Below the pieces are notes generated by a model. It made no database searches. It was given only the letters and a program-made list of their open reading frames with translations, and was not told the DNA's origin. A stretch of 37,457 bases of DNA from a virus, in IMG/VR virus record IMGVR_UViG_3300014720_000075, positions 1-37,457 of that record; one strand, given 5' to 3'. Each line of letters begins with the position of its first letter. Position 1 is the first letter of the stretch. This document shows, piece by piece, positions 1-7,567 of this stretch. A program made the position numbers and the translations under genes.

Positions 1-862
1 ATGCTTCTTGTTGATCTAACTGTCCAAGGGTTGCAAGTCTTGTTGCTTCCGTTGTTGCAGAAATAAGTTTTTCATTTTGTGCTCCAGATGCTGCTGCTTC
101 TGCAGCAAGGCCAATAGTATCTTTAACAGCAATACCATATTTTGTAAATTCTGCAGCTAAACCTTTAATTGCTTGAGTATTTTTATCTAATTCTGCTGGT
201 GTTGTAAATGCATCACCGTATACTTTTCTAAATCTAACAAGTGCCTGATCAATATCAGCAAATGCTTTACCAGCGGCTGTAGCAAAAATTGTTAAGGGTA
301 CAGTAAAACCAACCATGAGCTGGCGGCCAGCCCATTGAGTATTCTTACCAAAGTTAATCATAGACGTTGTAGCTTGACGAAGCATTGCTCTATGAATAGC
401 AAGTCTTTCATTAGATACTGCTGCTTCTGCATTAAATGCTGCTAGGGGACGAATAGCAATAGCATCTTTAAATCCACCAACAGATTGCCCAGCAGAAATA
501 AAACTTGTTTGTAATGCTTGTACTCTTGAATGAGCTAATGAAAGAACTTCTGCTGCTGCTGCACTATCTTTAATAAATCTAGCACTAAAGAATTGACCAA
601 GAGTTCCCTTTCCTTTAGAAAGTGTTTGATCAAGTCTGCGTGCAGAAGTCTCCATCTTAACTTGTTGTGCAGTAAACATTTGACTCATATTTACTGCATT
701 CATCAAGTCTGATGAAAGAGCACGCATAGCATCAGACTGAACAACACTATTTTTATTTAGTGTTAAATTAAATGCATTGATTTGACTTTGAAGTTGTCGA
801 AGTCCTGCAGCCGCACCAGCGGTATTAATATCAATATTAATTACTGCTCTTGCATCAGCCAT
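1..862 (-). CDS. Tail tape measure protein, N-terminal part (cut by window edge)
   Basis: The reading frame runs from an ATG at 862 off the left edge, giving 287 codons without a stop. The translation begins MADARAVINIDINTAGAAAG and continues as an alanine-, glutamine- and serine-rich, mostly helical chain typical of tape measure proteins. Further in is a hydrophobic stretch (MVGFTVPLTIFATAAGKAF), also usual for this family. Tape measure proteins set tail length and sit inside the tail tube. Position supports the call: it follows the frameshifted tail chaperone directly, with a TAATG stop-start overlap that suggests translational coupling. The C-terminal part, which may carry peptidoglycan-active domains, is outside the window. 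Confidence 0.9.
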   Translation of the reverse strand, partial: MADARAVINIDINTAGAAAGLRQLQSQINAFNLTLNKNSVVQSDAMRALSSDLMNAVNMSQMFTAQQVKMETSARRLDQTLSKGKGTLGQFFSARFIKDSAAAAEVLSLAHSRVQALQTSFISAGQSVGGFKDAIAIRPLAAFNAEAAVSNERLAIHRAMLRQATTSMINFGKNTQWAGRQLMVGFTVPLTIFATAAGKAFADIDQALVRFRKVYGDAFTTPAELDKNTQAIKGLAAEFTKYGIAVKDTIGLAAEAAASGAQNEKLISATTEATRLATLGQLDQQEA

Positions 863-1529
863 TACTTCTTCACCTCGTAATCAAGACCTTCACCGATTCC
901 AAATCCAGCTCTTTGTGCTGCATATCCTTGAAGAGCAAGAATGTCATGGGGATCGGAAGTTTGACCACCACTAAATGCCCTGGCTTTCATAGCTTCCCAA
1001 GGATTGATTTCTTGAGTTTGTTCATCAAGATTGATTCCCTTGAGTGCTGCAAAGAATTTTTTATTTTCATAATCTTCTTTATTCTTTGCTTCTAGTATAG
1101 CTACCAATTCTGGCATTGATAGGTTGTCCTCCAATTCTTGGTAATCCTTCCACTTTCCTATAAGGAATACCTGTGATTCTAGGGCGACTAAATCTAGTTC
1201 GTTCCAGCTAGAGCCGCCGCTAGTGCGTTTGGGTCATTCAGCTTGATCCCTGCTGCTATTTCAATAATTTTATAGACAGTTGGTAGATCAATTAGTTCTT
1301 CCATTTGTTCTTTTGTTGCAAGTTCTGCGTTATATTGCTTCATTGCGATAACTGCACAATCAAGAAGTAAGTTCATTGACTTGATATTATCTTCTGCAAT
1401 TTTCTCATCGCTAATCTTTTGAAATTCTTTCATAAAATCACGAAGTAGTGAGATCTTGAGTGGACGAAGACTTACTACCGTTCCATCAAGAAGCTCTACA
1501 TCTACTATGTCGTACACTTGTGTTGCCAT
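862..1529 (-). CDS. Tail assembly chaperone, long form made by -1 frameshift
   Basis: This is the inferred fusion product. The first 101 codons are those of the short chaperone; after the heptamer CCCAAAC at 1233-1227 the ribosome would slip back one base and continue in a frame open to the stop at 864-862, adding 121 residues for about 222 in total. The downstream frame has no convincing start of its own (only TTG at 1134) and is open back to a TGA at 1236-1234, just upstream of the slip site. The second half contains a region reading MPELVAILEAKNKEDYENKK. Long tail tubes of many siphophages need such a G/GT-type pair at a fixed ratio to load the tape measure. The arrangement is seen in the sequence; the slippage is inferred. 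Confidence 0.82.
1179..1233 (-). promoter_or_regulatory. -1 programmed frameshift signal: slippery heptamer plus stem
   Basis: On the minus strand C-CCA-AAC (1233-1227) sits in the correct frame for an X-XXY-YYZ slip. Eight bases downstream GGCGGCT (1218-1212) can pair with AGTCGCC (1189-1183), with one G-U pair. The flanking CTAG (1223-1220) and CTAG (1182-1179) extend the stem past a single bulged C. A slip site, a 5-9 base spacer and a stable stem are the known parts of -1 frameshift signals. Confidence 0.85.
1194..1529 (-). CDS. Tail assembly chaperone, short form (lambda gpG-like)
   Basis: This 111-residue acidic, helical protein begins MATQVYDIVDVELLDGTVVS and ends at TAG 1196-1194. 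It lies between the major tail protein and the tape measure, the standard place for the first of two tail assembly chaperones. The ATG at 1529 has an AGGAGG ribosome binding site seven bases upstream. The last dozen codons contain the slippery heptamer, so termination gives this short form and slippage gives the long form. A terminator and an extended -10 box lie directly upstream, so it may start a transcription unit of its own with the tape measure. Confidence 0.85.
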   Translation of the reverse strand: MATQVYDIVDVELLDGTVVSLRPLKISLLRDFMKEFQKISDEKIAEDNIKSMNLLLDCAVIAMKQYNAELATKEQMEELIDLPTVYKIIEIAAGIKLNDPNALAAALAGTN

Positions 1530-1554
1530 TAATATCCTCCTAGACTATAAATAA

Positions 1555-1563
1555 ATTATAACA
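1555..1563 (-). promoter_or_regulatory. Extended -10 promoter (TGTTATAAT) for the tail chaperone
   Basis: The minus strand reads TGTTATAAT about 25 bases upstream of the chaperone start, with no good -35 box. Predicted transcription starts near 1548, leaving a short leader that carries the AGGAGG ribosome binding site. It sits just downstream of the terminator that ends the tail tube transcript. Confidence 0.55.
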
Positions 1564-1571
1564 TAGGGGGT

Positions 1572-1604
1572 AAAAAGATTTAGCCCACCCCTTTCAGAGT
1601 GGGC
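1572..1604 (-). terminator. Intrinsic terminator after the major tail protein
   Basis: On the minus strand GCCCACTC (1604-1597) pairs with GGGTGGGC (1590-1583) around the loop TGAAAG, followed by TAAATCTTTTT. It lies 20 bases past the tail tube stop codon and would limit readthrough into the chaperone gene. Confidence 0.8.
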
Positions 1605-1623
1605 CAAACCAATTATTTAATTA

Positions 1624-2319
1624 TTAGACTGCACCTGTGTAAGATACAACTCTGTCAACGATTTTTCCGTAAGAACCGTTAGAAGCTGGCATTAGACGGA
1701 ATGTTACCTCAAATGTAGAGGGAGCATCACGTTTTGCTGTAGCTGAAACGTTCTGGATAGATAGAACACGAAGAGCTGCATATACACGTTGTACTGCACT
1801 ATTGCCTGTTGCTGCTGGATCACCTGTGCCTGGGCCTACGGCGATTAGAGCTCTTTCTAGTGGAACCTCTCCAAGATTGCCAGACTGTACGTTTAGAGCC
1901 TGACGAGAAGATGAACCAGTGCCAGTAAGATCTGCTGTAGCACCAGCAATTGCAATAAGTAGGTTGTCTAGAGTACCCTCTGCGAATCCTGTTACGAGGT
2001 TAACCTGCATACCTTGCTTGTACATACGAGCAACGTCTAGTAGCTGATCAACTGCAACCTCACCAAAGTTTGGTTGGAATTGAACTTCAAGGCCATTCAT
2101 TGTGTAACCAACGTTTGTCCATGTAGCTGAAGAGCTAGCTAGTGTATCTTCGTATCTTGTATTTCCAACGAATGCTGGAATACCGCTTGTTGTTTCACCT
2201 GAGAATACATATGTGGCAGAAGCTGCTGTACCTGAGTAGTATTCAAGTGGGCCTCCGTTAGCTACAAAGACCTGAGCTGCACCAACAATAATATTCTTAG
2301 CGTCACCTAGTGTTGCCAT
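1624..2319 (-). CDS. Major tail (tube) protein
   Basis: The 231-residue product (MATLGDAKNIIVGAAQVFVA at the N-terminus) has the size and mixed beta composition of siphophage tail tube subunits, with a well conserved feel around GLEVQFQPNFGEVAVDQL and STFEVTFRLMPASNGSYGKI near the C-terminus. Its place between the neck genes and the tail chaperones is the standard one. The ATG is preceded by AAGGGGTGA. Codon usage is less AT-rich than in the neighbouring neck genes, as expected for a very highly expressed gene. A strong terminator follows it. The identification rests on position, length and sequence character; I cannot run a fold comparison. Confidence 0.88.
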   Translation of the reverse strand: MATLGDAKNIIVGAAQVFVANGGPLEYYSGTAASATYVFSGETTSGIPAFVGNTRYEDTLASSSATWTNVGYTMNGLEVQFQPNFGEVAVDQLLDVARMYKQGMQVNLVTGFAEGTLDNLLIAIAGATADLTGTGSSSRQALNVQSGNLGEVPLERALIAVGPGTGDPAATGNSAVQRVYAALRVLSIQNVSATAKRDAPSTFEVTFRLMPASNGSYGKIVDRVVSYTGAV

Positions 2320-2393
2320 TTACTTTCACCCCTTATTTTTTATAGGATATTTTTGGCGTGGGGCGTTTCCTCATAATAATTATATACGAGTAT

Positions 2394-2894
2394 TTAACCA
2401 TTATTATACATATTTGATATATGATAATCGTATCGAATAACAAGTTCTGTTGAGAACATTTTGTTTGTTCCACTTTGTTGACTTGTTGGGCCAATATATT
2501 TTAATTGAGTAACATTAATGCATTGAATAAATATATTATCATTGCTTAGTGTTGTACCCGCATATTCATTAATATCATTAGCTGCAGCATCTTCTCTATC
2601 TAGTACATTCATAATAAAGTCTCGCCATTCAAAAACCTCTGATATTGATCCCTTAATTGAGTACATCATCTGCGTAGACTTAACGGGATAAAAATATTTA
2701 TTAATTGATCTTGGACGAATAAAAGAATCATAAACAATATATGGTTTATTTCCCCATGCAGTATCGCCAGCTTTTACATCAGAGACTGGGAAGAATGGAA
2801 CAATAGAACTATATTTATTATAAGTAGTTGGTTTTGCTATTTGAAACTGTCTCCATACATATTTATTAATTAGTACCTCTGAATATTCACTCAT
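2394..2894 (-). CDS. Putative tail terminator / tail completion protein
   Basis: This 166-residue protein is the last neck gene before the tail tube, the slot usually held by the tail terminator (lambda gpU-like). It is rich in Tyr, Ile and Asn and has no motif I can assign. The ATG at 2894 overlaps the stop of the upstream gene as TAATG, pointing to translational coupling. A tail terminator would cap the tube and join it to the head. The assignment is by gene order only. Confidence 0.5.
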   Translation of the reverse strand: MSEYSEVLINKYVWRQFQIAKPTTYNKYSSIVPFFPVSDVKAGDTAWGNKPYIVYDSFIRPRSINKYFYPVKSTQMMYSIKGSISEVFEWRDFIMNVLDREDAAANDINEYAGTTLSNDNIFIQCINVTQLKYIGPTSQQSGTNKMFSTELVIRYDYHISNMYNNG

Positions 2895-3583
2895 TACATT
2901 TCACCTACAGGCATGTTCATAACCCATGACAAGGCTGTTTTTCTACCAATTCCTCGTGGATCTGATGACTTTATAGCAGATGAAAAATTTTGCTCGTATG
3001 GTTTTGCATCCATAAAGTATTGATAATATCTTATTGCTCTAAGATAAACTTCTTCAAAATAACGACCATAAAACTCTTCAAATGCTTTAACAAAGGATCC
3101 ACGAACTTCTGGTCCACCAGGATTTTCTACAATAATTGGACCTGTTCTAAAATATTCTGTTCCATCAACTTCAAAGAAAAGTGCCTCTGCTTCTACTTCT
3201 TGAATGCTAACAGTTATTCCATCTTCCATAATTCTTGCCTTATCATAAAATACTTGATCAGAAGTATTGGTTGGAGTTTCAGATTGAAGAAAATCTGCTT
3301 CAATAACTGCAGTCTTTTTGCCAAGTGCTCTTTTTAATTGGAATAGTCTTGAGTTAGGATCACCTACTCTACCCCACTCATATACATGATGCAACATACC
3401 TGGATTTACTCGTGCAAGCTGATCCATATAATCATAAAATTCATCAACGCTAGCTTTAGATAATCTTGCCATAATCATTGATTCCTGAGCCTTTGTTTCT
3501 GTAATAAATCCATCAGTATATTCCACCAAAGACTTTAACATTTTTTTTGCTTCTCTGCCGTCCATTTTTACTTTATACATCAT
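2894..3583 (-). CDS. Putative neck / minor structural protein (HK97 gp10-like slot)
   Basis: The 229-residue product begins MMYKVKMDGREAKKMLKSLV, a charged helical start seen in HK97 gp10-type neck proteins, and is longer than the usual 110-150 residues. A central acidic and aromatic region (VEAEALFFEVDGTEYFRTGP) is followed by aromatic helices with FEEFYGRYFEEVYLRAIRYY. It overlaps both neighbours by a few bases, so it belongs to one translationally coupled neck operon. Two adjacent ATG codons are possible starts. Function is inferred from order between the head-tail stopper slot and the tail terminator slot. Confidence 0.5.
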   Translation of the reverse strand: MMYKVKMDGREAKKMLKSLVEYTDGFITETKAQESMIMARLSKASVDEFYDYMDQLARVNPGMLHHVYEWGRVGDPNSRLFQLKRALGKKTAVIEADFLQSETPTNTSDQVFYDKARIMEDGITVSIQEVEAEALFFEVDGTEYFRTGPIIVENPGGPEVRGSFVKAFEEFYGRYFEEVYLRAIRYYQYFMDAKPYEQNFSSAIKSSDPRGIGRKTALSWVMNMPVGEM

Positions 3584-4014
3584 ATGTCCTGATTATCCGA
3601 CCTAATAAGAGCTATTCTATAACCTTCAAGAACGCTAAACATATTAAACATTGGTTCAACATTTCGTATTTCAAATACTGTTGATTCATCTGCAGATTCT
3701 TTCCAAACCAATTTGCCAGAATTATCTTTAATATCACGAACAAGTATGTCAGTTATTCTGTATGATGATTCGTCTGATGATTTAAGAATATCTTCATTTG
3801 TACGCATTGTTATAAATAAATCATATTCAATAAATTTTTCTGGATCTAAAGCTACAGCAATTCTAGAGTCTGTATTTCTTTTAATAGCAGAACATGCAAT
3901 AGTTCTATCTTTTGACCAAGTTTTTGTTACTTCTCCCATGTCATTTTGTGTTTGAGTGGAATAATAAATATCTGCCGTCATTGGATAAAAAATTTCATCT
4001 AAGCTTTTTAACAT
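3580..4014 (-). CDS. Putative head-tail stopper (head closure) protein
   Basis: This 144-residue protein fits the head-closure slot (SPP1 gp16 or HK97 gp9-like). Its N-terminal part reads as a small beta-barrel pattern: MTADIYYSTQTQNDMGEVTK, then a stretch on a Trp-Ser-Lys and an internal Cys, similar in layout to short stopper proteins that begin with a dipeptide-rich beta hairpin with 'D-x-x-G'. Start and stop codons overlap the neighbouring neck genes. The protein would plug the portal after DNA packaging. The call combines order, size and general pattern. Confidence 0.55.
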   Translation of the reverse strand: MLKSLDEIFYPMTADIYYSTQTQNDMGEVTKTWSKDRTIACSAIKRNTDSRIAVALDPEKFIEYDLFITMRTNEDILKSSDESSYRITDILVRDIKDNSGKLVWKESADESTVFEIRNVEPMFNMFSVLEGYRIALIRSDNQDI

Positions 4015-4880
4015 TAGATCACTCCAGGAATTATTCTGTTCTTATACTTTGATAAAATTTTATCTACAGTAAAATTTCCTGTTCCCGATGCAAATGAGTT
4101 TGCAAACTGTACTTTGAATTCATTATTGTCAAATGATTGAATATATTTTCCAATATACATATTATTTCCAGAGACAACATCTGACATTAATGACTCACAA
4201 GCAAGTTGAATATCTGCTGGAACTACTCTATACCCAAAGTCTCCATCAATCAGGTAGTCATAATTTACAGCAAAGTTTGCAGAGAGGTATCTATCCTCCC
4301 ATACAACTTTATATTCCATTTTATCTTCAAGGCTATCTGATGGAATAATAGATGACTTATCAACACTAATTTTATAATCATTAAGATCTGCATCACTAGA
4401 ATCGTGGATAAGAACTCCATTTTCATACATCTTATAAAGTGTTTGAATTCTTTCATTAATTGGAAGGTAGTCAAGACCCATGCCTGTAACTTCTTTATTC
4501 TTTCTTATAAAATAAAATTGTCCAGCTTCTGATTCAATAAGGAATCTTGCAGCCTGCTCATATTGTATTGCCTGAGCTGTTGTAATATTAAGTTTTTCTT
4601 TAACTTCAGTAATATTACAGTATGGGCGAACAATATTTATATCTGTTGAATAAACAAGATTTGTTGATTGATATACAGATGCTTCAAGAACTCCGCTATA
4701 AGTAAGATAATAATTATCTAAAGTAAATGTTACTGCTTTTGCAGAGGTAGAAGTTGCAGATGCAGAATATGATGTTCCTGTAATAAGATCTTCATACTCA
4801 ATTGTATATAGGGTATTAGCAGAGCTGACATTAAATTTGGCCTGAATACTTGTAGTTTCAGGAAGTCTTAAAATTTCCAT
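4014..4880 (-). CDS. Putative head-tail adaptor with an N-terminal beta domain
   Basis: The 288-residue product seems to have two parts. Residues 1-90 are rich in Ser, Thr and Ala (for example TGTSYSASATSTSAKAVTFT) and look like an immunoglobulin-like beta domain. Residues 90-288 are helical and hold the gene-order slot of the head-tail adaptor (HK97 gp6 or SPP1 gp15-like), which is normally only 100-200 residues. An extra N-terminal beta domain would be exposed at the neck. It starts one base after the stop of the small gene upstream and overlaps the next gene as TAATG. Confidence 0.5.
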   Translation of the reverse strand: MEILRLPETTSIQAKFNVSSANTLYTIEYEDLITGTSYSASATSTSAKAVTFTLDNYYLTYSGVLEASVYQSTNLVYSTDINIVRPYCNITEVKEKLNITTAQAIQYEQAARFLIESEAGQFYFIRKNKEVTGMGLDYLPINERIQTLYKMYENGVLIHDSSDADLNDYKISVDKSSIIPSDSLEDKMEYKVVWEDRYLSANFAVNYDYLIDGDFGYRVVPADIQLACESLMSDVVSGNNMYIGKYIQSFDNNEFKVQFANSFASGTGNFTVDKILSKYKNRIIPGVI

Positions 4881-5057
4881 TTATACCCCATATGCAGTAG
4901 CAACTTCTTGTGGATTAGCAATTCTTACCTTATTGGTAATATGCATCCATGCTTCTGCTTCTTCAATAGTGATGATATTATATCCTTGACTTAATCTGCC
5001 CAACTTGCTATCAAATAAACCATTTTCAACATGAACAGCAATTCGTGTTGATGACAC
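4881..5057 (-). CDS. Small protein of 58 residues between capsid and neck genes
   Basis: A GTG at 5057 is preceded by AGGAGG with five bases between, and the frame runs 58 codons to TAA at 4883-4881. The product is MSSTRIAVHVENGLFDSKLG at its N-terminus, followed by a short helix with EEAEAWM. Small genes at this position, after the major capsid protein and before the adaptor, are common in actinophages and are usually of unknown function. It begins the neck operon: an extended -10 box lies 20 bases upstream and the next gene starts immediately after its stop. Confidence 0.7.
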   Translation of the reverse strand: MSSTRIAVHVENGLFDSKLGRLSQGYNIITIEEAEAWMHITNKVRIANPQEVATAYGV

Positions 5058-5075
5058 AATATCCTCCTGATTTAA

Positions 5076-5084
5076 ATTATATCA
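5076..5084 (-). promoter_or_regulatory. Extended -10 promoter (TGATATAAT) for the neck operon
   Basis: The minus strand has TGATATAAT just downstream of the capsid terminator. A start near 5069 would give a leader of about a dozen bases that begins at the AGGAGG ribosome binding site of the 58-residue gene. Confidence 0.6.
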
Positions 5085-5085
5085 T

Positions 5086-5116
5086 TATAAAGAAAGAAGG
5101 GAGGCTTTCGCCTCCC
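5086..5116 (-). terminator. Intrinsic terminator after the major capsid protein
   Basis: On the minus strand GGGAGGC (5116-5110), a GAAA tetraloop and GCCTCCC (5105-5099) are followed by TTCTTTCTTT. It lies about 20 bases past the capsid stop codon and should keep the very high capsid transcription out of the neck genes. Confidence 0.88.
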
Positions 5117-5137
5117 TCCCATCATATTTAGTTATGA

Positions 5138-6136
5138 TCACTTTTCGCCATAAGCTAGAGCGTCTGTTTCTTCGATTTGTACACCAAAACGAACGAATAC
5201 TGTATATTCTACTGTATCCTTCTTTGGCTTGAACTCGCGGTGGACTGTAACATCTCTCTGGAATCCCCAAATTCTATTTTCTGGGAATGTTAGTGAGACA
5301 TAATCATCTGGCATGTAAGGAACTTCCATGATGGGTAGTCCGAGAACACGATACTGTAGTGGTGCGCCAACAATCTGTGGTACTGTTCCATCGACAATTC
5401 TTTCTACGATTCTTTCAGAATTGTAGTTTCCTGTCTGAGCAAGGTTGTTTAGTAGGCTGGAGATAGTTGGGCTACCAGCATAGAACTTCATTGCTGAACG
5501 TGAACCACGGTACTTGCGTGGCATTGCTAGGATGATCTGCTGAAGATCCTGTACGGTCCAGTTGCTACCGCTAGAAGCAACTGAAGTTGCCTCATTACCG
5601 CTAGCTTCCTTAGCATAGAATCCTTCCATGATCTTTAGGAAGTTGTTTGTTCCTGATCCAACACCATTGATAGCAAGATCCTCTAGGTCGTTAGCAAATG
5701 CACGAGTCATTGTACGAACTAGGTGATCCTCTAGTGCAGTACCCTCAAGGTTGTCCTCTAGGGCTTCAGTTGAAACCTCCCAATCTAGTCTAATCTTCTT
5801 TGTTGTAACTTCGACCTTTGTGAAGGCAACTGCTGCATTTGTGTATGTGTCATCAGCTTGGTTAGCTGCACGAATAACTCTTTCACCAACATTTAGTTTT
5901 TCAAGCTCTGCTGTGTTTGAACGCATTGTTACTCTGCGACCATCCTGTGCGAGAACCTGTTGCTCCCAAATGTATTCGATGAACTGGCGAGACTGCTCAG
6001 GATTGAGAATACCGCCGTCGTCAGTTGTGCTGCCAACTACACCAAGGTCAAAAGCTGCTGGATTAGTGATTGCACCAATTCCACCAGAAACTATTGCCCC
6101 TGTTGCGGCTGCTTTTTCTAGAATTTCATCTGACAT
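5138..6136 (-). CDS. Major capsid protein, HK97 fold
   Basis: The 332-residue product follows protease and scaffold genes and has the hallmarks of HK97-type capsid proteins: a Gly/Ala-rich N-terminal arm (TGAIVSGGIGAITNPAAFDL), an E-loop region with EKLNVGERVIRAANQADDTY, a spine helix with a DHLVRTMTRAFANDLEDLAI segment, and a P-domain end with WGFQRDVTVHREFKPKKDTV and a final VRFGVQIEETDALAYGEK. There is no long N-terminal delta domain, which fits the separate scaffold. The start has AGGAGGTGA as ribosome binding site. It is followed by a strong terminator, and its codons are less AT-rich than those of its neighbours. Confidence 0.92.
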   Translation of the reverse strand: MSDEILEKAAATGAIVSGGIGAITNPAAFDLGVVGSTTDDGGILNPEQSRQFIEYIWEQQVLAQDGRRVTMRSNTAELEKLNVGERVIRAANQADDTYTNAAVAFTKVEVTTKKIRLDWEVSTEALEDNLEGTALEDHLVRTMTRAFANDLEDLAINGVGSGTNNFLKIMEGFYAKEASGNEATSVASSGSNWTVQDLQQIILAMPRKYRGSRSAMKFYAGSPTISSLLNNLAQTGNYNSERIVERIVDGTVPQIVGAPLQYRVLGLPIMEVPYMPDDYVSLTFPENRIWGFQRDVTVHREFKPKKDTVEYTVFVRFGVQIEETDALAYGEK

Positions 6137-6157
6137 TTTTTTTCACCTCCTGGATTA

Positions 6158-6715
6158 TTACCGATATAGGTCAGCGGAACTGAGGAAACGACCGCCCCAC
6201 ATCGACTTATTTACTCTTTCTTCCTGAACGATCCCGCCAAGATCGCCAGACTTGCGAACAGCGGTGTCGGCTTCGACTTCATCAATACGCTGTCCAAACT
6301 CACTAATATTGCCCTTAACTTCTGTTACGCTACCTTTTACAACTTCAACTTCGCTTGATACGGAGTCAAGTGACTTCTTTAGGCTTGCGATTTCCATTGC
6401 TAGGGACTTGATTGTTGTAGAAAATTCTCCTAGAACATCTGTAAGAGAAACCTTAATCTCATCAACAGATTTAGCCAAGTCTTCATCTTTGCTTTCATCT
6501 GCAGGAGTGGTGGATTTTTCAATAGCCTCTTCTACAATTTCTTCAGCAGCCTCTTCTGACTTCTCAATGTCATCAGTGTCAGCTACTTCTTCAACTGCTG
6601 GTTCATCAGCAAGTTTTTCAACAACCTCTTCAATAACCTCTGCCTCTTCCACAGCCTCTGACTTTGCAATCTCTTCTGTTTCTTCGACTTCAGTTATACG
6701 TTTGGTTCTTGCCAT
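6158..6715 (-). CDS. Nested scaffold protein from an internal start
   Basis: Inside the protease gene, in the same frame, an ATG at 6715 is preceded by AAGGAGGGGATTAGC, a much better ribosome binding site than expected by chance inside a gene. Initiation there would give a free scaffold of 185 residues beginning MARTKRITEVEETEEIAKSE, the exact acidic coiled-coil part. This matches the known protease/scaffold nesting of lambda C and Nu3. The protein would be a core for capsid assembly and a protease substrate. It is inferred from sequence, not shown. Confidence 0.7.
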   Translation of the reverse strand: MARTKRITEVEETEEIAKSEAVEEAEVIEEVVEKLADEPAVEEVADTDDIEKSEEAAEEIVEEAIEKSTTPADESKDEDLAKSVDEIKVSLTDVLGEFSTTIKSLAMEIASLKKSLDSVSSEVEVVKGSVTEVKGNISEFGQRIDEVEADTAVRKSGDLGGIVQEERVNKSMWGGRFLSSADLYR

Positions 6716-7519
6716 GCTAATCCCCTCCTTTTCAATATTTTCAGCAATTGACTTGGCTACTTCGTCAATCGCTTCTTCATTATCAGATTGTTCATCTGAA
6801 CTCTTTGTCATGTTATTAATAAGCTCCATTACAACATCAGACTTGTTTACATCATTGCTTTCAACAAATCCAATGTTTGTCATCGTCTTATTGCATTGTG
6901 GACATGAATATTGATTTGATGTGCTTAGGATCACCATATCGTTAGATCCACACCAGTAAACATTTTCTAGGTAATTTTTTTCAAATACCTCTGCATTATC
7001 AGCAAGCTTTTGAATAGAAACAAAGTTTGCATTTGGATTAGCTGGATTGTCAACAAGTGATAGCTCATCAAGTTCGTACTCTTTAATAAGTCTAACGGGA
7101 CCATCAGATGACTTTGTATACATATCTTCTGAGTCCTTAATTCTTCCACCAATAGAAAAGCCTGAGAGGATTCCCTCTGTTACCTTGTGCCAGGTATCTT
7201 GTGCTCCCTTTGATACGTATACATCAACAAAAATTCCATTATGAGATTCACCAGTTGCCTTGTCAAAATATTTATCTTGTTTAAAGGAAACCATTTTGCC
7301 AACAGCAAGTGGGGTATGTTGTTCACGAATATTCCCACGGAATCTTTTGAAAGCCTCAACAGATGCATCAATAGCTACTACATCACCCTGCTTGTCAAGG
7401 GTATCAAGTGTGGCCCATCCAGATACAATTCTTTTTTCCTTATCAATTTTCTGAATTGGCATTGACAGTCGTATGCTGTCTCCATCTGTAGCCCAAAAAG
7501 CTTTTGATAAAATACTCAT
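6158..7519 (-). CDS. Prohead serine protease (XkdF-like) fused to scaffold
   Basis: Residues 1-170 match the XkdF-type prohead protease pattern: SGWATLDTLDKQGD, a likely catalytic His at 68 (IREQHTP), a GILSGFSIGGR segment with candidate Ser119 or Ser122, and LDELSLVDNPANPNA. Residues about 185-215 hold an unusual Cys-containing segment with CPQC that looks like half of a zinc ribbon. Residues 269-453 are Glu/Lys-rich, with coiled-coil character, and look like a scaffold. The whole would direct capsid assembly and then be cleaved. It lies between portal and capsid genes, the standard order. An inverted repeat overlies its upstream region. Confidence 0.85.
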   Translation of the reverse strand: MSILSKAFWATDGDSIRLSMPIQKIDKEKRIVSGWATLDTLDKQGDVVAIDASVEAFKRFRGNIREQHTPLAVGKMVSFKQDKYFDKATGESHNGIFVDVYVSKGAQDTWHKVTEGILSGFSIGGRIKDSEDMYTKSSDGPVRLIKEYELDELSLVDNPANPNANFVSIQKLADNAEVFEKNYLENVYWCGSNDMVILSTSNQYSCPQCNKTMTNIGFVESNDVNKSDVVMELINNMTKSSDEQSDNEEAIDEVAKSIAENIEKEGISMARTKRITEVEETEEIAKSEAVEEAEVIEEVVEKLADEPAVEEVADTDDIEKSEEAAEEIVEEAIEKSTTPADESKDEDLAKSVDEIKVSLTDVLGEFSTTIKSLAMEIASLKKSLDSVSSEVEVVKGSVTEVKGNISEFGQRIDEVEADTAVRKSGDLGGIVQEERVNKSMWGGRFLSSADLYR

Positions 7520-7543
7520 ATCGTATCTATTATATATTATATT

Positions 7544-7567
7544 TATAACATTTATTCAAATGTTATA
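7544..7567. repeat. Perfect inverted repeat between portal and protease genes
   Basis: TATAACATTT (7544-7553), four bases ATTC, and AAATGTTATA (7558-7567) form a perfect ten-base dyad directly after the portal stop. Its minus-strand arm contains TGTTATAAA, close to the extended -10 boxes seen elsewhere, so it may be an operator over a protease promoter or an mRNA hairpin. Confidence 0.6.

Noticed and set aside
2990-3337. Plus-strand frame of 115 codons, Lys/Phe/Asn-rich
   Set aside because: Antisense to the coupled neck gene; typical shadow in an AT-rich gene.
5751-6227. Plus-strand reading frame of 158 codons
   Set aside because: It lies antisense to the major capsid gene, which has better codon use, a clear ribosome binding site and a recognised fold.
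6252-6914. Long plus-strand reading frame of 220 codons
   Set aside because: It is the mirror of the Glu/Ser/Lys-rich scaffold coding region; composition is Ser-rich low complexity and it lacks a ribosome binding site.
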